This document shows positions 51,220-60,800 of a stretch of DNA of 64,000 bases, in pieces. Positions within the stretch are counted from its first letter, which is position 1, and each line of letters starts with the position of its first letter. Below the pieces are notes generated by a model, which saw only the letters and a program-made list of their open reading frames with translations, did no database searches and was not told the origin of the DNA. Made by a program: the position numbers and the translations under genes. This stretch comes from Zonotrichia leucophrys gambelii (taxonomy: Eukaryota > Chordata > Aves > Passeriformes > Passerellidae): NCBI RefSeq assembly GCF_028769735.1, contig NC_088175.1, positions 5,766,001 to 5,830,000 of the forward strand. The letters run 5' to 3'.

Positions 51220-51448
51220 GGTAGATCCTTTGTTGATAATAGAGTGGATTTTTTCTCCCTACAGGTTTCCAAAGACTATTTTCACAGTTTTAGAAATGGT
51301 TGCACACATTGTCATTAAGGCCAGAACCAGATTGCTAACTTTAGCAGGCCAAGAATTTTCAGTTATCTATTTACCATTGAAAAAGATTACCTCCATTGGG
51401 CAATGCAAAATTTTGATGATTTACAATATGCATTCTTGGGTTTCCTAG
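51220..51448 (+). pseudogene. ERV reverse transcriptase, thumb/connection remnant
   Basis: In frame 2, the segment around IVIKARTRLLTLAGQ and VIYLPLKK resembles the betaretroviral RT connection region just before RNase H. The polymerase palm with YxDD is absent. It shifts to frame 1 near 51,410. Confidence 0.65.
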
Positions 51449-51801
51449 GAATTTGTTCTGTTCACTACCCAGCTCACAAACTATTGCAGGCAAAATTGAT
51501 TTTCAGAAAAAAAACTAAATTAAGTGAAGAACCTTTAAATGCAGTGACCCTCTTCACTGATGGCCCTAGTAAAAGTCACAAATCAGTCCTAACTTGGCTG
51601 AATCAAAAAACTAATGCTTGGGAGTCCGACATTGAAATAGTAGAAGGGTATACTCAAATTGTTGAGCTTGCTGCTGTGGTTCGGGCTTTTCAGCTTTTCC
51701 CTCAACCTTTTAATTTATTCACAGATTCTGCTTATGTTGCTAATGTGGTTAAGAGATTAGAAGGGTCAATTTTAAAGAATGTTAGTAATGAAACTATATA
51801 A
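51403..51801 (+). pseudogene. ERV RNase H domain
   Basis: 133 codons, the best preserved part of pol. Catalytic-type residues are visible: Asp in FTDGP (codon 51,559), Glu in VELAAVV (51,664) and Asp in FTDSAYV (51,724), in the retroviral RNase H order. The domain would degrade the RNA strand during reverse transcription. A TAA at 51,799 ends the frame. Integrase resumes in the same frame after further stops. Confidence 0.88.
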
Positions 51802-51888
51802 TTTGCTTTCATGTCTTTTTAAGACTTTGCAATATAGAATTAATCCATATTTTGTTTCTCACAACAGGGCTCATTCGTCGCTTCCTGG

Positions 51889-52500
51889 ATGTTTAGTGGA
51901 AGGAAACGCAAGAGCGGCCAAACTAACAATGGTTATTTCAAACACTTCACCAAACATTTTGAACAAGCAAAATTCACTCATGCTTTTTTCCACCAAAACA
52001 CACAAACACTTGTGCGAATGTTTCAAATCTCTGAAAGTCAAGCTAAAGCTATCATCAGTACCTGCCCTGACTGTCAGCTTGTGCAATCTCCTGTTTCTTC
52101 AGGAGCTGTCAACCCCCAAGGTTTGCAAAGTCTACAGTTTTGGCAAACAGACATAATTAAATACCCTTCCTTTGGTAAATTTAAAAATATTCATGTCTCG
52201 GTGGACATGTTCTCTGGTGCAATTTTTGCTTCTCTTCACACAGATGAAACAGGCAATCATGCCTGTCATAATTTTCTGCAAGCTTTTGCTTAATTGGGTG
52301 TACCCCAAGAAGTAAAAACTGACAATGGTCCCGCACATATATCTCAAAAATTGGCCACGTTTCTGAATGAAAAGGGGTGTTTGTCACATCTTTAGCATTC
52401 CTCACTCTCCCACAAGCCAAGGAGATATTGAAAGGGCACATAAAACATTAAAACGCATTTTAGATCAACAGAGAGGGGGGGTTGAGATCACACCACAGAT
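51889..52500 (+). pseudogene. ERV integrase, zinc-binding and catalytic core domains
   Basis: The N-terminal HHCC zinc site is intact: His codons at 51,979 and 51,991, Cys codons at 52,063 and 52,072. The catalytic triad is recognisable: Asp 52,150 (QTDI), Asp 52,321 (KTDNGP, 57 codons later) and Glu at about 52,430 (GDIE). An in-frame TAA at 52,291 and a frameshift between the second Asp and the Glu break the gene. Spacing is normal for retroviral integrases apart from the shift. Confidence 0.88.
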
Positions 52501-52503
52501 GAG

Positions 52504-52803
52504 GATGAACAGGGCTTTGTATGTTTTTATTTTCTAAACAGTTCGGGTGCAGAACCTGATCCACAAACCTTTAGGAAATTTAAAAAGAACACAAAGGAAA
52601 AACTGCCAGAAAATCCTCCTGTTTTAATTAGAAAACCTGAATCTGAACAAATTGAAGGTCCTTTTAAACTAAAAACCTGGGCCAAAGGGTATGCTTATGT
52701 CTCAATAGATGCTGGAAAGAAGTGGGCCCTTGCCAAAAACATCAAAACATATTACAGCCCAGAACGAGCAGAGGAGTCCAGAACTGAGACAGCAAGTACA
52801 CAG
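52504..52803 (+). repeat. Integrase C-terminal region, copy 1 of a 300-bp direct duplication
   Basis: Follows the integrase core and encodes its C-terminal part in broken frames. The same order of sequence recurs at 55,254-55,552 with roughly three-quarters identity by eye; shared blocks include CTGTTTTAATTAGA and AGCAAGTACACAG. The tandem array lies between the copies. Confidence 0.82.
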
Positions 52804-53208
52804 TTTATATCCGGGACGGGAAAAGGAAATTTGGGAACGTGAAAAGAAAGGCTTACAAAGACACTGGAAAGGAGACAGGATCAAAGGAACTGCAATTAAA
52901 ACAAAAATTAAAAAACCAGAAAATCGGCCATTTTCGTGTCTTCAAAAAATAGGCTGTGAGGATATGAGCTGCATTGCAGAGGACCAAACCATGCCAAAAC
53001 TAAGCTCACAGATGTTGCAAAAGCAGGGCAAAAAGTCAAGGAGGAAGACAAAACTTACGGGGGAAGATATGAGAGACATGACATGGACATGATAAAAAAA
53101 CAAAACAAAGAAAAAAATCTTTCCCAAATTCAAAGCCTTACAAAGGCATGGCATACCATCAAGTGCAGGGACATGCACCAAACATTCCCCTATTGGTGCC
53201 CATGGAAA

Positions 53209-53280
53209 TCGCAAGATTCATTTTCCCTCCCCGAAAAGAAAATTTCATTTCCTTTTGGGACGGGAAAAGGAATCTTGCGA
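53209..53280. repeat. Imperfect 72-bp palindrome at array junction 1/2
   Basis: Outer arms TCGCAAGATTC and GAATCTTGCGA are perfectly complementary. Inner parts are the same motif as in the other junctions with several mismatches and a longer A/T-rich centre. Confidence 0.88.
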
Positions 53281-53646
53281 ATCCCAAAATAAGGACTTAC
53301 AAAGACTCTGGAAAGGAGATAGGTTCAAATGAAATGCAATTGAAGAAACCAGAAAATTGGGAATTCTACTATCTTCAAAAATAGGATGTGAGGAAATCAG
53401 GTGCGTTGTAGAGCACCAAAACATGCCCAACGAAGGTCACAGAACTTGCAAAAGCAAGGGAAAAAGTCAAGGAGGAAGACAAAACTTGGAGGGGAAGATA
53501 TGAGGGACATGGAACAGATACATATTAAAAAAAAAAAAACAGAAAAAAAATCTTTCCAAAACAAAAGACATGAAAATGCAGGCAGGCCAAATGCCATCAA
53601 GTGGAGAGACATGCACCAAAGATTCCCCTACTGGTCACCATTGGAA

Positions 53647-53707
53647 TCGCAAGATTCCGTTTCCCTTCCCGAAAGGAAATTTCGGGAAGGGAAACGGAAT
53701 CTTGCGA
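53647..53707. repeat. Perfect 28-bp-arm palindrome at array junction 2/3
   Basis: Left arm 53,647-53,674 and right arm 53,680-53,707 are exact reverse complements, separated by a 5-base spacer. The arms begin TCGCAAGATTCCGTTTCCCT. Confidence 0.97.
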
Positions 53708-54425
53708 CCCCGAAAAGAAAGGCTTACAAACACTCTGGAAAGGAGATAGGATCAAATAAAATGCAATTGAAAAAAACCCCGAAAATCGGCAGATTTAGTC
53801 TCTTCAAAAAATGGTCTGTGAGGAAGTGAGTTGCAGTGCAAAGGACCAAAACATGCCCAAACGAAGCTCACAGAAGTTGCAAAAGCAGGGGGAAAAAGTC
53901 GAGGAGGAAGACACAACTTGGAGGGAAAATATCAGGGACATGGCATGGATACTTAAAAAAAAAAAAATAAATTGCAAGAGTCAAGCACATACAATTGCAG
54001 CCCATATGCCATCAAGTGCAGGGACATGCACCAAAGCTTGCCCAAATTGATCCCCACTGAAGGCCAAAACACAAAAGAAGGACTTACAAACGCTCTGCAA
54101 TGGAGATCCCACTCAAGGAACTGCAATTGGAGGAGAAAAAATAAAAATTTTGGAAATTTTGGGACTACAAGGAAATGGACCGGGATTCCATCCAGCGCAG
54201 TGCAAAGGACCAAAACAGGCCAAAACTCAGTTGGCAGATGCTGCAAAAGCAGGGGAAAAAGTCAAGGAGGAACACTGCGCTTGGAGGGCAACATATGAGG
54301 GACATGCTATGGATAGTCAAAAAAAGAAAAAAAAATTTCCGCAAAGTCAAAGCCATGCAAAGGCATGGCATGCCATCAAGTGCAGGGACATGCACCAAAG
54401 ATTCCCCTACTGGTCCCCATTGAAA

Positions 54426-54496
54426 TCGCAAGATTCCGTTTCCCTTCCCGAAAGGAAATGAAATTTCCTTTCGGGAAGGGAAACGGAATCTTGCGA
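54426..54496. repeat. Perfect 34-bp-arm palindrome at array junction 4/5
   Basis: Left arm 54,426-54,459 and right arm 54,463-54,496 are exact reverse complements around a 3-base spacer (GAA). It is the same motif as at 53,647 with six more paired bases per arm. Confidence 0.98.
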
Positions 54497-55215
54497 CCCC
54501 GAAAAGAAAGGCTTACAAACACTCTGGAAAGGAGATAGGATCAAATGAAATGCAATTGAAAAAAAGCCAGAAAATCGGCAGATTTAGTGGCTTCAAAAAA
54601 TGGTCTGTGAGGAAGGGAGTTGCACTGCAAAAGACCAAATCATGCCCAAACGAAGCTCACAATAACTGCAAAAGCAGGGGGAAATGTCAAGGAGGAAGAT
54701 ACAACTTGGAATGGAAGATATGAGGGACATGGCATGGATACTTAAAAAAAAAAATAAAAAAAAAAAAATTGCCAGAGTCAAGCACATACAATTGCAGCCC
54801 ATATGCCATCAAGTGCAGGGACATGAAACAAAGCTTGCCCAAATTGATCCCCGCTGAAGGCCAAAACACAAAAGAAGGACTTACAAACGCTCTGGAATGG
54901 AGATCCCACTCCAGGAACTGCAATTGGAGGAGAAAAAAAAAATTTTGGAAATTTTGGGACTACAAGGAAATGGACCGGGATTCCATCCAGCGCAGTGCAA
55001 AGGACCAAAACAGGCCAAAACTCACTTGGCAGATGCTGCAAAAGCAGGGGAAAAAGTCAAGGAGGAACACTGCGCTTGGAGGGCAACATATGAGGGACAT
55101 GCTATGGATAGTCAAAAAAAGAAAAAAAAATTTCCTCAAAGTCAAAGCCATGCAAAGGCATGGCATGCCATCAAGTGCAGGGACATGCACCAAAGATTCC
55201 CCTACTGGTCCCCAT

Positions 55216-55250
55216 TGAAATTTCAATGTTTCCTTTCCCTTCCTGAAAGG
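55216..55250. repeat. Terminal half-palindrome at the right end of the array
   Basis: A diverged left arm only (GAAATTTCAATGTTTCC, then TTCCCTTCCTGAAAGG). The matching right arm is absent. The left end of the array (52,811-52,850) carries a diverged right arm only. Confidence 0.75.
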
Positions 55251-55253
55251 TAG

Positions 55254-55552
55254 GCTGAACAAGGCTTTTTATGTTTTAAATTTTCTAAACCGTTTGGTTG
55301 CATAACCTGATCCACCAATCTTTCGGCGGTTTTCAAATAACACACAGGGAGAACTGAATGAAGATCCTTCTGTTTTAATTAGACCTTTGGATCTGGACAA
55401 ATTGAAGGTCATTTTTGATTTATAACGTGCGGCAAAGTGTATGCTTCTGTCTCTACAGGTGCTGGAATTAAATGGGTCCCTGCCAAAACGTCAAACCATA
55501 TCACATCCCAGTACATGTTGACGAGTCCAGAGCCAAGGAAGCAAGTACACAG
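55254..55552 (+). repeat. Integrase C-terminal region, copy 2 of the 300-bp direct duplication
   Basis: Collinear with 52,504-52,803 over its whole length, but diverged. It lies directly to the right of the array and leads into the pre-env region. Frames are broken by stops (for example TAA near 55,423). Its divergence from copy 1 is far greater than that between the last two array dimers. Confidence 0.82.
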
Positions 55553-55790
55553 ATGTGAGCCGAGCAGAGGGATCCCAGCTTGCCTGACGTTCCTTGTGCC
55601 TGACGTTCTTTTTGTATCGGTGGAACCTGCAAACTCTGATTTTGTGTTAATGTTATTTATGAGTGTGTCAATGTATGTTAAATGTTTGTTTAACAGAGCT
55701 GAGTTTTGGCAAAAGTTTAGGTTTTTGTTTTTGTGGAGAACAAAATTTAAAAATTGATATATATGTAAGGATTCTGCCAAAACTTAGCTA
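55553..55790 (+). other. ERV pol-env junction region
   Basis: About 240 bp between the second integrase end and the env start. It contains a duplicated TGACGTTC motif and T-rich DNA. No splice acceptor or gene is clearly identified. Confidence 0.45.
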
Positions 55791-56594
55791 ATGAAAATGA
55801 TGGAGCGATTGCAAGTTGTATGTTGGTATTGGTGGATTTTAATTGTTTTTTGTCGTGCAGATTTGCCTGTGGAACTACCAAAAACAAATGTTTGGGTGAC
55901 CTTAGCCAAGGCAGCTGGCTCGGATACTATATGTTTGTCTAATTCAGAACCAGAAAAACCTTTTTCAACCTGTCTGGTTGGTGTGCCAGTAAAAGAGTCG
56001 CCTTTGGTCAAAAAACAATCCAATGATAAGCCGGGTGAAATTGACAATGGAAACAATCCCTCATTGAATTGGAACGTTTGGTCCAAAAATCTTCCCAGGG
56101 CAGCATCTGAACCCCAAGAATTAGAAATCCTTGGCTCTTTAACAATGGATTTTTGCTTTACCTTCATAGCTAGTGCTTGGCAAAAAGGTGATCCTCCAAA
56201 GTACAATGTTACTACTCATTATTTTGCATACAGAAATTTGAGTTTTTGGTGTAATGTTTCAAACAGTTGGGATGTGCTTCCTGAGACAGATCAATATCCA
56301 CGCCAATTGCCGAAGGGGTATTGGTTCATTTGTGGAGACAGAGCCTGGCAAGGCTTTCCAGCACACCTTGAAGGTGGCCCTTGTAGCATTGGGATGCTCA
56401 CTATAATTGCACCCACTGCCAAGGCGGTCATGAAAAATAAACAAAGGAGAATGAGAGCTGTTTCTCATTATGAGGAAAACTGTCAGAGTGATTTCAGGCC
56501 TTGGAAAGCTGCCAGAAGGGTTTCAGCAGGTATATTTTTACCCCAATTGGCTTCAGCAGTGGCACTGAAACAGATAGAGCTGGATGCTAGCTGA
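55791..56594 (+). pseudogene. ERV env, surface subunit and start of transmembrane subunit
   Basis: 267 open codons. The N-terminus has a hydrophobic signal-peptide-like stretch rich in Trp/Val/Ile (residues about 8-21). Several N-glycosylation sequons follow (for example NVT and NLS near residues 142-152, NVS near 157). Near residue 220 is a basic RRMR, a plausible furin-type cleavage site, followed by a Cys and then an Ala/Leu-rich stretch (AGIFLPQLASAVAL) that resembles the internal fusion peptide of alpharetroviral Env. A TGA at 56,592 and a frame change break it. The SU is short, so internal loss is likely. Pseudogene, no function implied. Confidence 0.78.
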
Positions 56595-56632
56595 GCAAAC
56601 AAGCTAATGCCACATCCTCTGCAATCAGTGAT

Positions 56633-56821
56633 ATGTTAACCAACATTTACAGTGTTAGACATGCTACCCTTCAAAATAGAGCAGCAATTGATTTTCTTTT
56701 ACTGGCACAAGGGCATGGTTGTGAGGAATTCAAAGGACTGTGCTGTATGAATTTGTCCAATCATTCTGAATCCATTCACAAAAGCATACAAAAACTGACA
56801 AGATTTGACAGCTCAAATTAA
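56633..56821 (+). pseudogene. ERV env TM, immunosuppressive-type segment and CX6CC
   Basis: 62 codons in a different frame from the flanking env pieces. [18 protein letters not shown] is the conserved TM ectodomain heptad / immunosuppressive-type segment, directly followed by the CX6CC motif (CEEFKGLCC) that forms the disulfide link to SU in gamma- and alpha-type Envs. Betaretroviral Envs of the MMTV type lack it. The wording of this segment is closest to the avian alpharetrovirus type. Confidence 0.88.
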
Positions 56822-57137
56822 AGAAGATGGTGGTTCCTGGCTGGATGATTTGTTTCAAGAATGGAGCTTTGCACCTTGGCTAAGGCAACTTTGCAAGATA
56901 GGTCTTTATGTATTGGGTGTTCTGGTAGTGATATTGATAGTAATACCTTGCATACTTCAGTGCGTGCAGCGAATGATGAACAAAATGGTCCGAGAAGTTT
57001 TTGTCATACAAGAGAGAGAATTAAGAAGTAGAAGCACAGAGAGTGTTCGAAATCTCACAGAAATGGTAGACAAAGGTGCAGAAATAGAGGAGAATTTGGA
57101 ATTAAGACCCTGGAATCGACAAGAGTTTTTTGAATAA
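56805..57137 (+). pseudogene. ERV env TM, membrane anchor and cytoplasmic tail
   Basis: 110 codons in the first env frame. It has a Trp-rich pre-membrane region (GGSWLDDLF, FAPWLRQL), one membrane-spanning segment (about residues 33-52, LYVLGVLVVILIVIP) followed by Cys residues, and a charged tail of about 55 residues that ends at a TAA (57,135). Confidence 0.82.
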
Positions 57138-57330
57138 CTTGTAACTGTTGTCAGACGTGATTCATATCTCTTTCACAGATTAGGCCTTTACAGCATTAAG
57201 TTGCTGTGCTGTAACATAGCTTAGAATCAGCGTGAATAGGCCTCCAGCAGATAGTAAGCAGAAATTTTATAGTAGAGCTATGAAACGTAACTAGTAAACA
57301 ACATGAATATGAAAGTTTCTTTTTGGGTCA

Positions 57331-57342
57331 ACAGAAAGGGGG
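57331..57342 (+). promoter_or_regulatory. Polypurine tract
   Basis: AGAAAGGGGG-type purine run directly before the 3' LTR, the usual plus-strand primer position. Confidence 0.75.
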
Positions 57343-57894
57343 AGTTCTTAGGTTCCATGAAAATAGAGTGTTTTGAGAAAGTGGTAAAAAAGACAGGCCT
57401 CAGACAGCAGATTTGTGAACATTTCTAATGCAGCAGAAAAATTTTTCTAAGCTGTAGCACAGACGTGAGAAATAGAACAATAAGCATCTGTGATTTGCTT
57501 TTTTAGGTTTCAACAAGTTTATTTAATGTATATCTTTAGAAAGATAATATGAATGAGTCTCTGTGCTTTGTCTCTCATAAATGAGCCATTGTGTTAGAGA
57601 AGTCTCTATTGTGTTAACTACAGTTACATGCACTTCATATGATTGGATAGAATTATTGTCAATATGTTGTTGCTTTATGTGTGATTGGCTGAAACTTGGA
57701 CTGAGATGGCTTTATGCTATGCTGTAACGTTGTGTTTCCTTGGCATTCCATTTGAATCAGGGAGCTGTTCACATCTGTTGCCTCCATTGTCCTAACAATG
57801 TACTGATACTGATGTTTGAAATAAACAGCTCACGGCACTGATTTTGGGTGTCCTGTCCCTGTTCGTGGCTGTATATAATGTGCCGACGGCAAAA
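57343..57894 (+). repeat. 3' LTR
   Basis: 552 bp, collinear with the 5' LTR. It starts AGTTCTTAGG where the 5' LTR has TGTTGGG, so its terminal TG appears mutated, and ends GGCAAAA. AATAAA is at 57,820-57,825. Shorter than the 5' LTR mainly through the missing AGAATAA-rich stretch. Confidence 0.93.
57820..57825 (+). terminator. LTR polyadenylation signal (3' LTR)
   Basis: AATAAA at the same relative position as in the 5' LTR; it would end proviral transcripts. Confidence 0.7.
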
Positions 57895-57899
57895 ACTTC
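57895..57899. repeat. Candidate target-site duplication, right copy (ACTTC)
   Basis: Matches 47,537-47,541 exactly and begins at the base where LTR homology ends. Confidence 0.6.
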
Positions 57900-60800
57900 T
57901 TCCAGCTGTAGGTCTTAAATAAGCCTGTCTGTCAAAAGCTCACAGATTGGGTTGAAGCGGAAATTTCTGTGTAACCAAATTTGGAGCAGATGAAATTAAA
58001 GAAAAATAAACCACAAAAGAAAAACAAAATGACATGATGTACTGAGCTGGAATTAATTTTGCTTTCTTCACAGCCTTCTGGAAGGGGTCACCAAGTCCCA
58101 CATGCCCAAGCCCAAGGTGTTTGGCAGGAGGAGAAGATAGCCACAACAGTGTTAGTGCAGTGCAAACAGCTACCAAAAGCTGAAGAAAGCCTAGAATAAC
58201 TAAAGTCAAATTTCATTAGGTCACTCCTCAGTACAGCAGCATTTTATCATCTCCCAAGGTCAGTTTTCATGCGTGGGAGTGTCAGAGTCAGCAATTCATA
58301 TTTTTTATTGACATGCCACCTTGCAGCAGGTTCCATGCTAAATTTAACAGGTACAATTTCCAGCAGGGCAGGCAGCTGCTGTGGTGTTGTCTCCCCCATG
58401 GGGAGCCTGTAGTCCTGGCTGTGCCTACTCCAGAAGCCAGCTTAGGGCAGAGTCAGGGCCACCCTAAGCTCAAGAGCTTTTTGGCCACCAAGAGCCATGG
58501 TAAGGTCCCACAGCCCCTCCAGCATGGCTCATGCTGCTCCAGAGCCTTCCCTGGGGACAATGACTAGCCCAGCATGGGCAGCCTAAAGCAGGGTGGGCAG
58601 AGCAGCAAGAATGCCAAGAGTTACTGTTGGGGCATTAGTCTGCTAACAAAGCACATCCCCCTGAACCTTCTAAGAAGGCTTGGCCTTAAACCCCAAATCC
58701 ACATTTAGAGTAGGTCTAGACTCCCTCAGGTCATCTTCTTCCTCTCTTTTTTTTCCCCTAAAGACAAGGAATGTGTTGTTCAGCCACTGTAATAGTTGGA
58801 TCAGCATTTGGCCTGGAGGAGAATGACCCTCTGCAGAGGAAGGGCCACGGGAGCAATCAGCTTGGATCCAACAACCCATATCCAAAGGTGAGTGCACTTC
58901 ATAGCTACACCTCACAGCTGCTGGCCAGCTGCCACAGCTGCTTGCCAACGCTGACCTCACTTCTGGCAAAGCCTGGAGCTTTTCCTCAGTGAAGGAACCC
59001 AGCCACCCACCCCTCCTCAGCCAGCTCTCTACCCCACACTCAGTCTCATCACTGGTTTGCAGCTTTCCCCTGCCTCCATTTCAGTCTGGGCCCACTCCTG
59101 CTCATTCTGTTGTGCCTGATCATGCGTGAGGAAGCACAGATAATCACATAACCACCATATTCAAAAACCAAAAATGAAAAAAGAAACTCAGGACTCCCAG
59201 GAGAAGCCACACTGCATCACACACTGTCTCAAAACAGAGTGATATTATAACAAACCTTACCCAGACCAGGAAAGGAAACGGATCACCTATTATCTTCAAT
59301 ATATTGAATAAACACAGTCTCCCAGACCCTATGAAAACAAAGGGCTCCCTGCACCCACCTCCCCCCACTCCAGGGAGTACAGACAATTTGTGACAGCCTC
59401 ACCTCCCACCACACTGGCCTGTGCTCCAAGCACAGAACAATCATCCCTGACATCTCCTCAAGGCGATGTGCCCAGGTCAGGCTCCTTCGCCCGCAGCAGG
59501 AACGTGCTCGTACGTGTCATCCCTCCCCCGCCCACGCCTTGGCTTTGCCATCTCAGCAGTGCCCGGCAGTCCCTGGGGCTTTACCCCCTTTTCGGTGGCA
59601 TTCACTGACTGTCCGGCCCGTCCAGTCTCTGCCCTGGGCTGGCAGCGAACAGGAGATGCTCAGGCCCCAGCACTGGGGTCCCATTCAGGGGTGACCGAGC
59701 CCTCACTCGGCCCCCGGCCGGGCCATCGCACCCCGAGGTACAGCCGCGCCGCTCCCGGCCCCCACACAGATCACATTGCCCTCTAGTGGAGCTGGAGACA
59801 CAAAAAGCCTTCAGCAGCGGCTGCAAGGACTGGGGAAATGAACATTAAAAAAAAAAAAAAAAAATCCAGCCGATCAGCCCCCAGCCAGGCTCCTCCCTGG
59901 CATGCGGAGCCGCTCTCTGGCTCTCTGGGAACAGCCGGGCCCAGCAGCGGGGCCCACAGCGCGGGGCCGCGGGAGGACGAAGCCCCCGGCCGTGCAGTGA
60001 AAAATACACAGCCAAGTGCTCGCTGCCCTGAAAAGCAGCGAGCCATGGTGCAGCTCCTAGCCATCCCACAGGACAAGGCCAGGACATTCCACAAAGCGTT
60101 TGGTTCCCCTCACACTCAGGCCTGGAGTCTCGGCTATCAAAGGCTGCTGCACTCCGGGTGAAAAAGCAGCAGGAGATGTCCCTCTGCCCAGGAGGGATTT
60201 TAAGCTGGCAGTTACTGAACTCTAAAGTGCAGGTGCTTTTTGAGAGGGGAATACTCCAACTATTTAGCCGGGGTGGTGGGTTCAAAGCGATGGGAACAAA
60301 GCAATGGCTCCAAGCTGCCCCAGCCTCCCAGCCTGCCGCGGCATTACTGAGGAGAGAGGGATGGATTATACCCCTTAGAACAGGATTTCAGAGCATCTTG
60401 CAGGACCTGTGAACTATCAGGACAGCAGTTCATCCCTTCCAAAGGAGGGCAGCACAGCGGGGAGGTGGCAAAGAGGCTATGGTTCAGTCCTCGGGCACAG
60501 GCACCCACAAAGCCTGCGGGAGGCTGGAGCAGCCCTTTTTCCCAGCAGTGATTTCAGTGTGAATCCTTACCAGCTCCTACAGGACAGAGCCACAAGAGAA
60601 GCTTCCCAGGAAGACACAAAAATCCAAGAGGCATCACTAACTGCTATGAAAACTGCCCAACTTCCCAAGGGGTTGGTTTTCCTTGGCAACCTGACTTCAA
60701 ATCCAGTAAGGGAGGATCCAGTAAGTGCCAGACCTGGCCTGCTCATTACATCAACTCCAAGGAACAAGCCAGACTCTTGACTGGGCTTGATAGAAAACCA

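Larger units (their letters stand above)
52811..55250 (+). repeat. Higher-order tandem array with palindromic junctions inside the ERV
   Basis: Six related monomers, marked by (G)GCTTACAAA or GGACTTACAAA at about 52,849, 53,293, 53,721, 54,080, 54,510 and 54,877 (spacings about 444, 428, 359, 430 and 367 bp). Every monomer has, in order: TGCAATT, an AGGACCAAA-type block, GCAAAAGCAGGG followed by GTCAAGGAGGA, GAGGGACATG or a variant, an A-rich tract, and GCCATCAAGTG or a close variant. Monomers 3+4 and 5+6 form two dimers of about 785 bp that are nearly identical. Three junctions are palindromes; junctions 3/4 and 5/6 are not. The array starts with a right half-palindrome and ends with a left half. 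Frames up to 149 codons, rich in Lys/Arg/Gln, are present but broken and match nothing I recognise. Confidence 0.93.
47542..57894 (+). mobile_element. Endogenous retrovirus, two-LTR degenerate provirus with mosaic gene content
   Basis: About 10.35 kb, bounded by related LTRs (47,542-48,118 and 57,343-57,894) and by a candidate 5-bp duplication ACTTC on both sides. The order is LTR, primer-binding site, gag, dUTPase remnant, RNase H, integrase, tandem array, duplicate integrase end, env, polypurine tract, LTR. Gag and pol motifs are betaretrovirus-like, while Env TM has a CX6CC motif and an immunosuppressive-type segment of the alpharetrovirus kind. All genes are broken by stops and frameshifts, and most of protease and reverse transcriptase is absent. 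The two LTRs differ at a few dozen positions plus a roughly 25-bp indel by eye, so the insertion is not recent. The element cannot encode a functional virus. Confidence 0.95.

Noticed and set aside
52504..55552. Treating the 300-bp flanking copies as a target-site duplication of an inserted element
   Set aside because: They are far too long and too diverged for a target-site duplication; recombination or an old duplication fits better.
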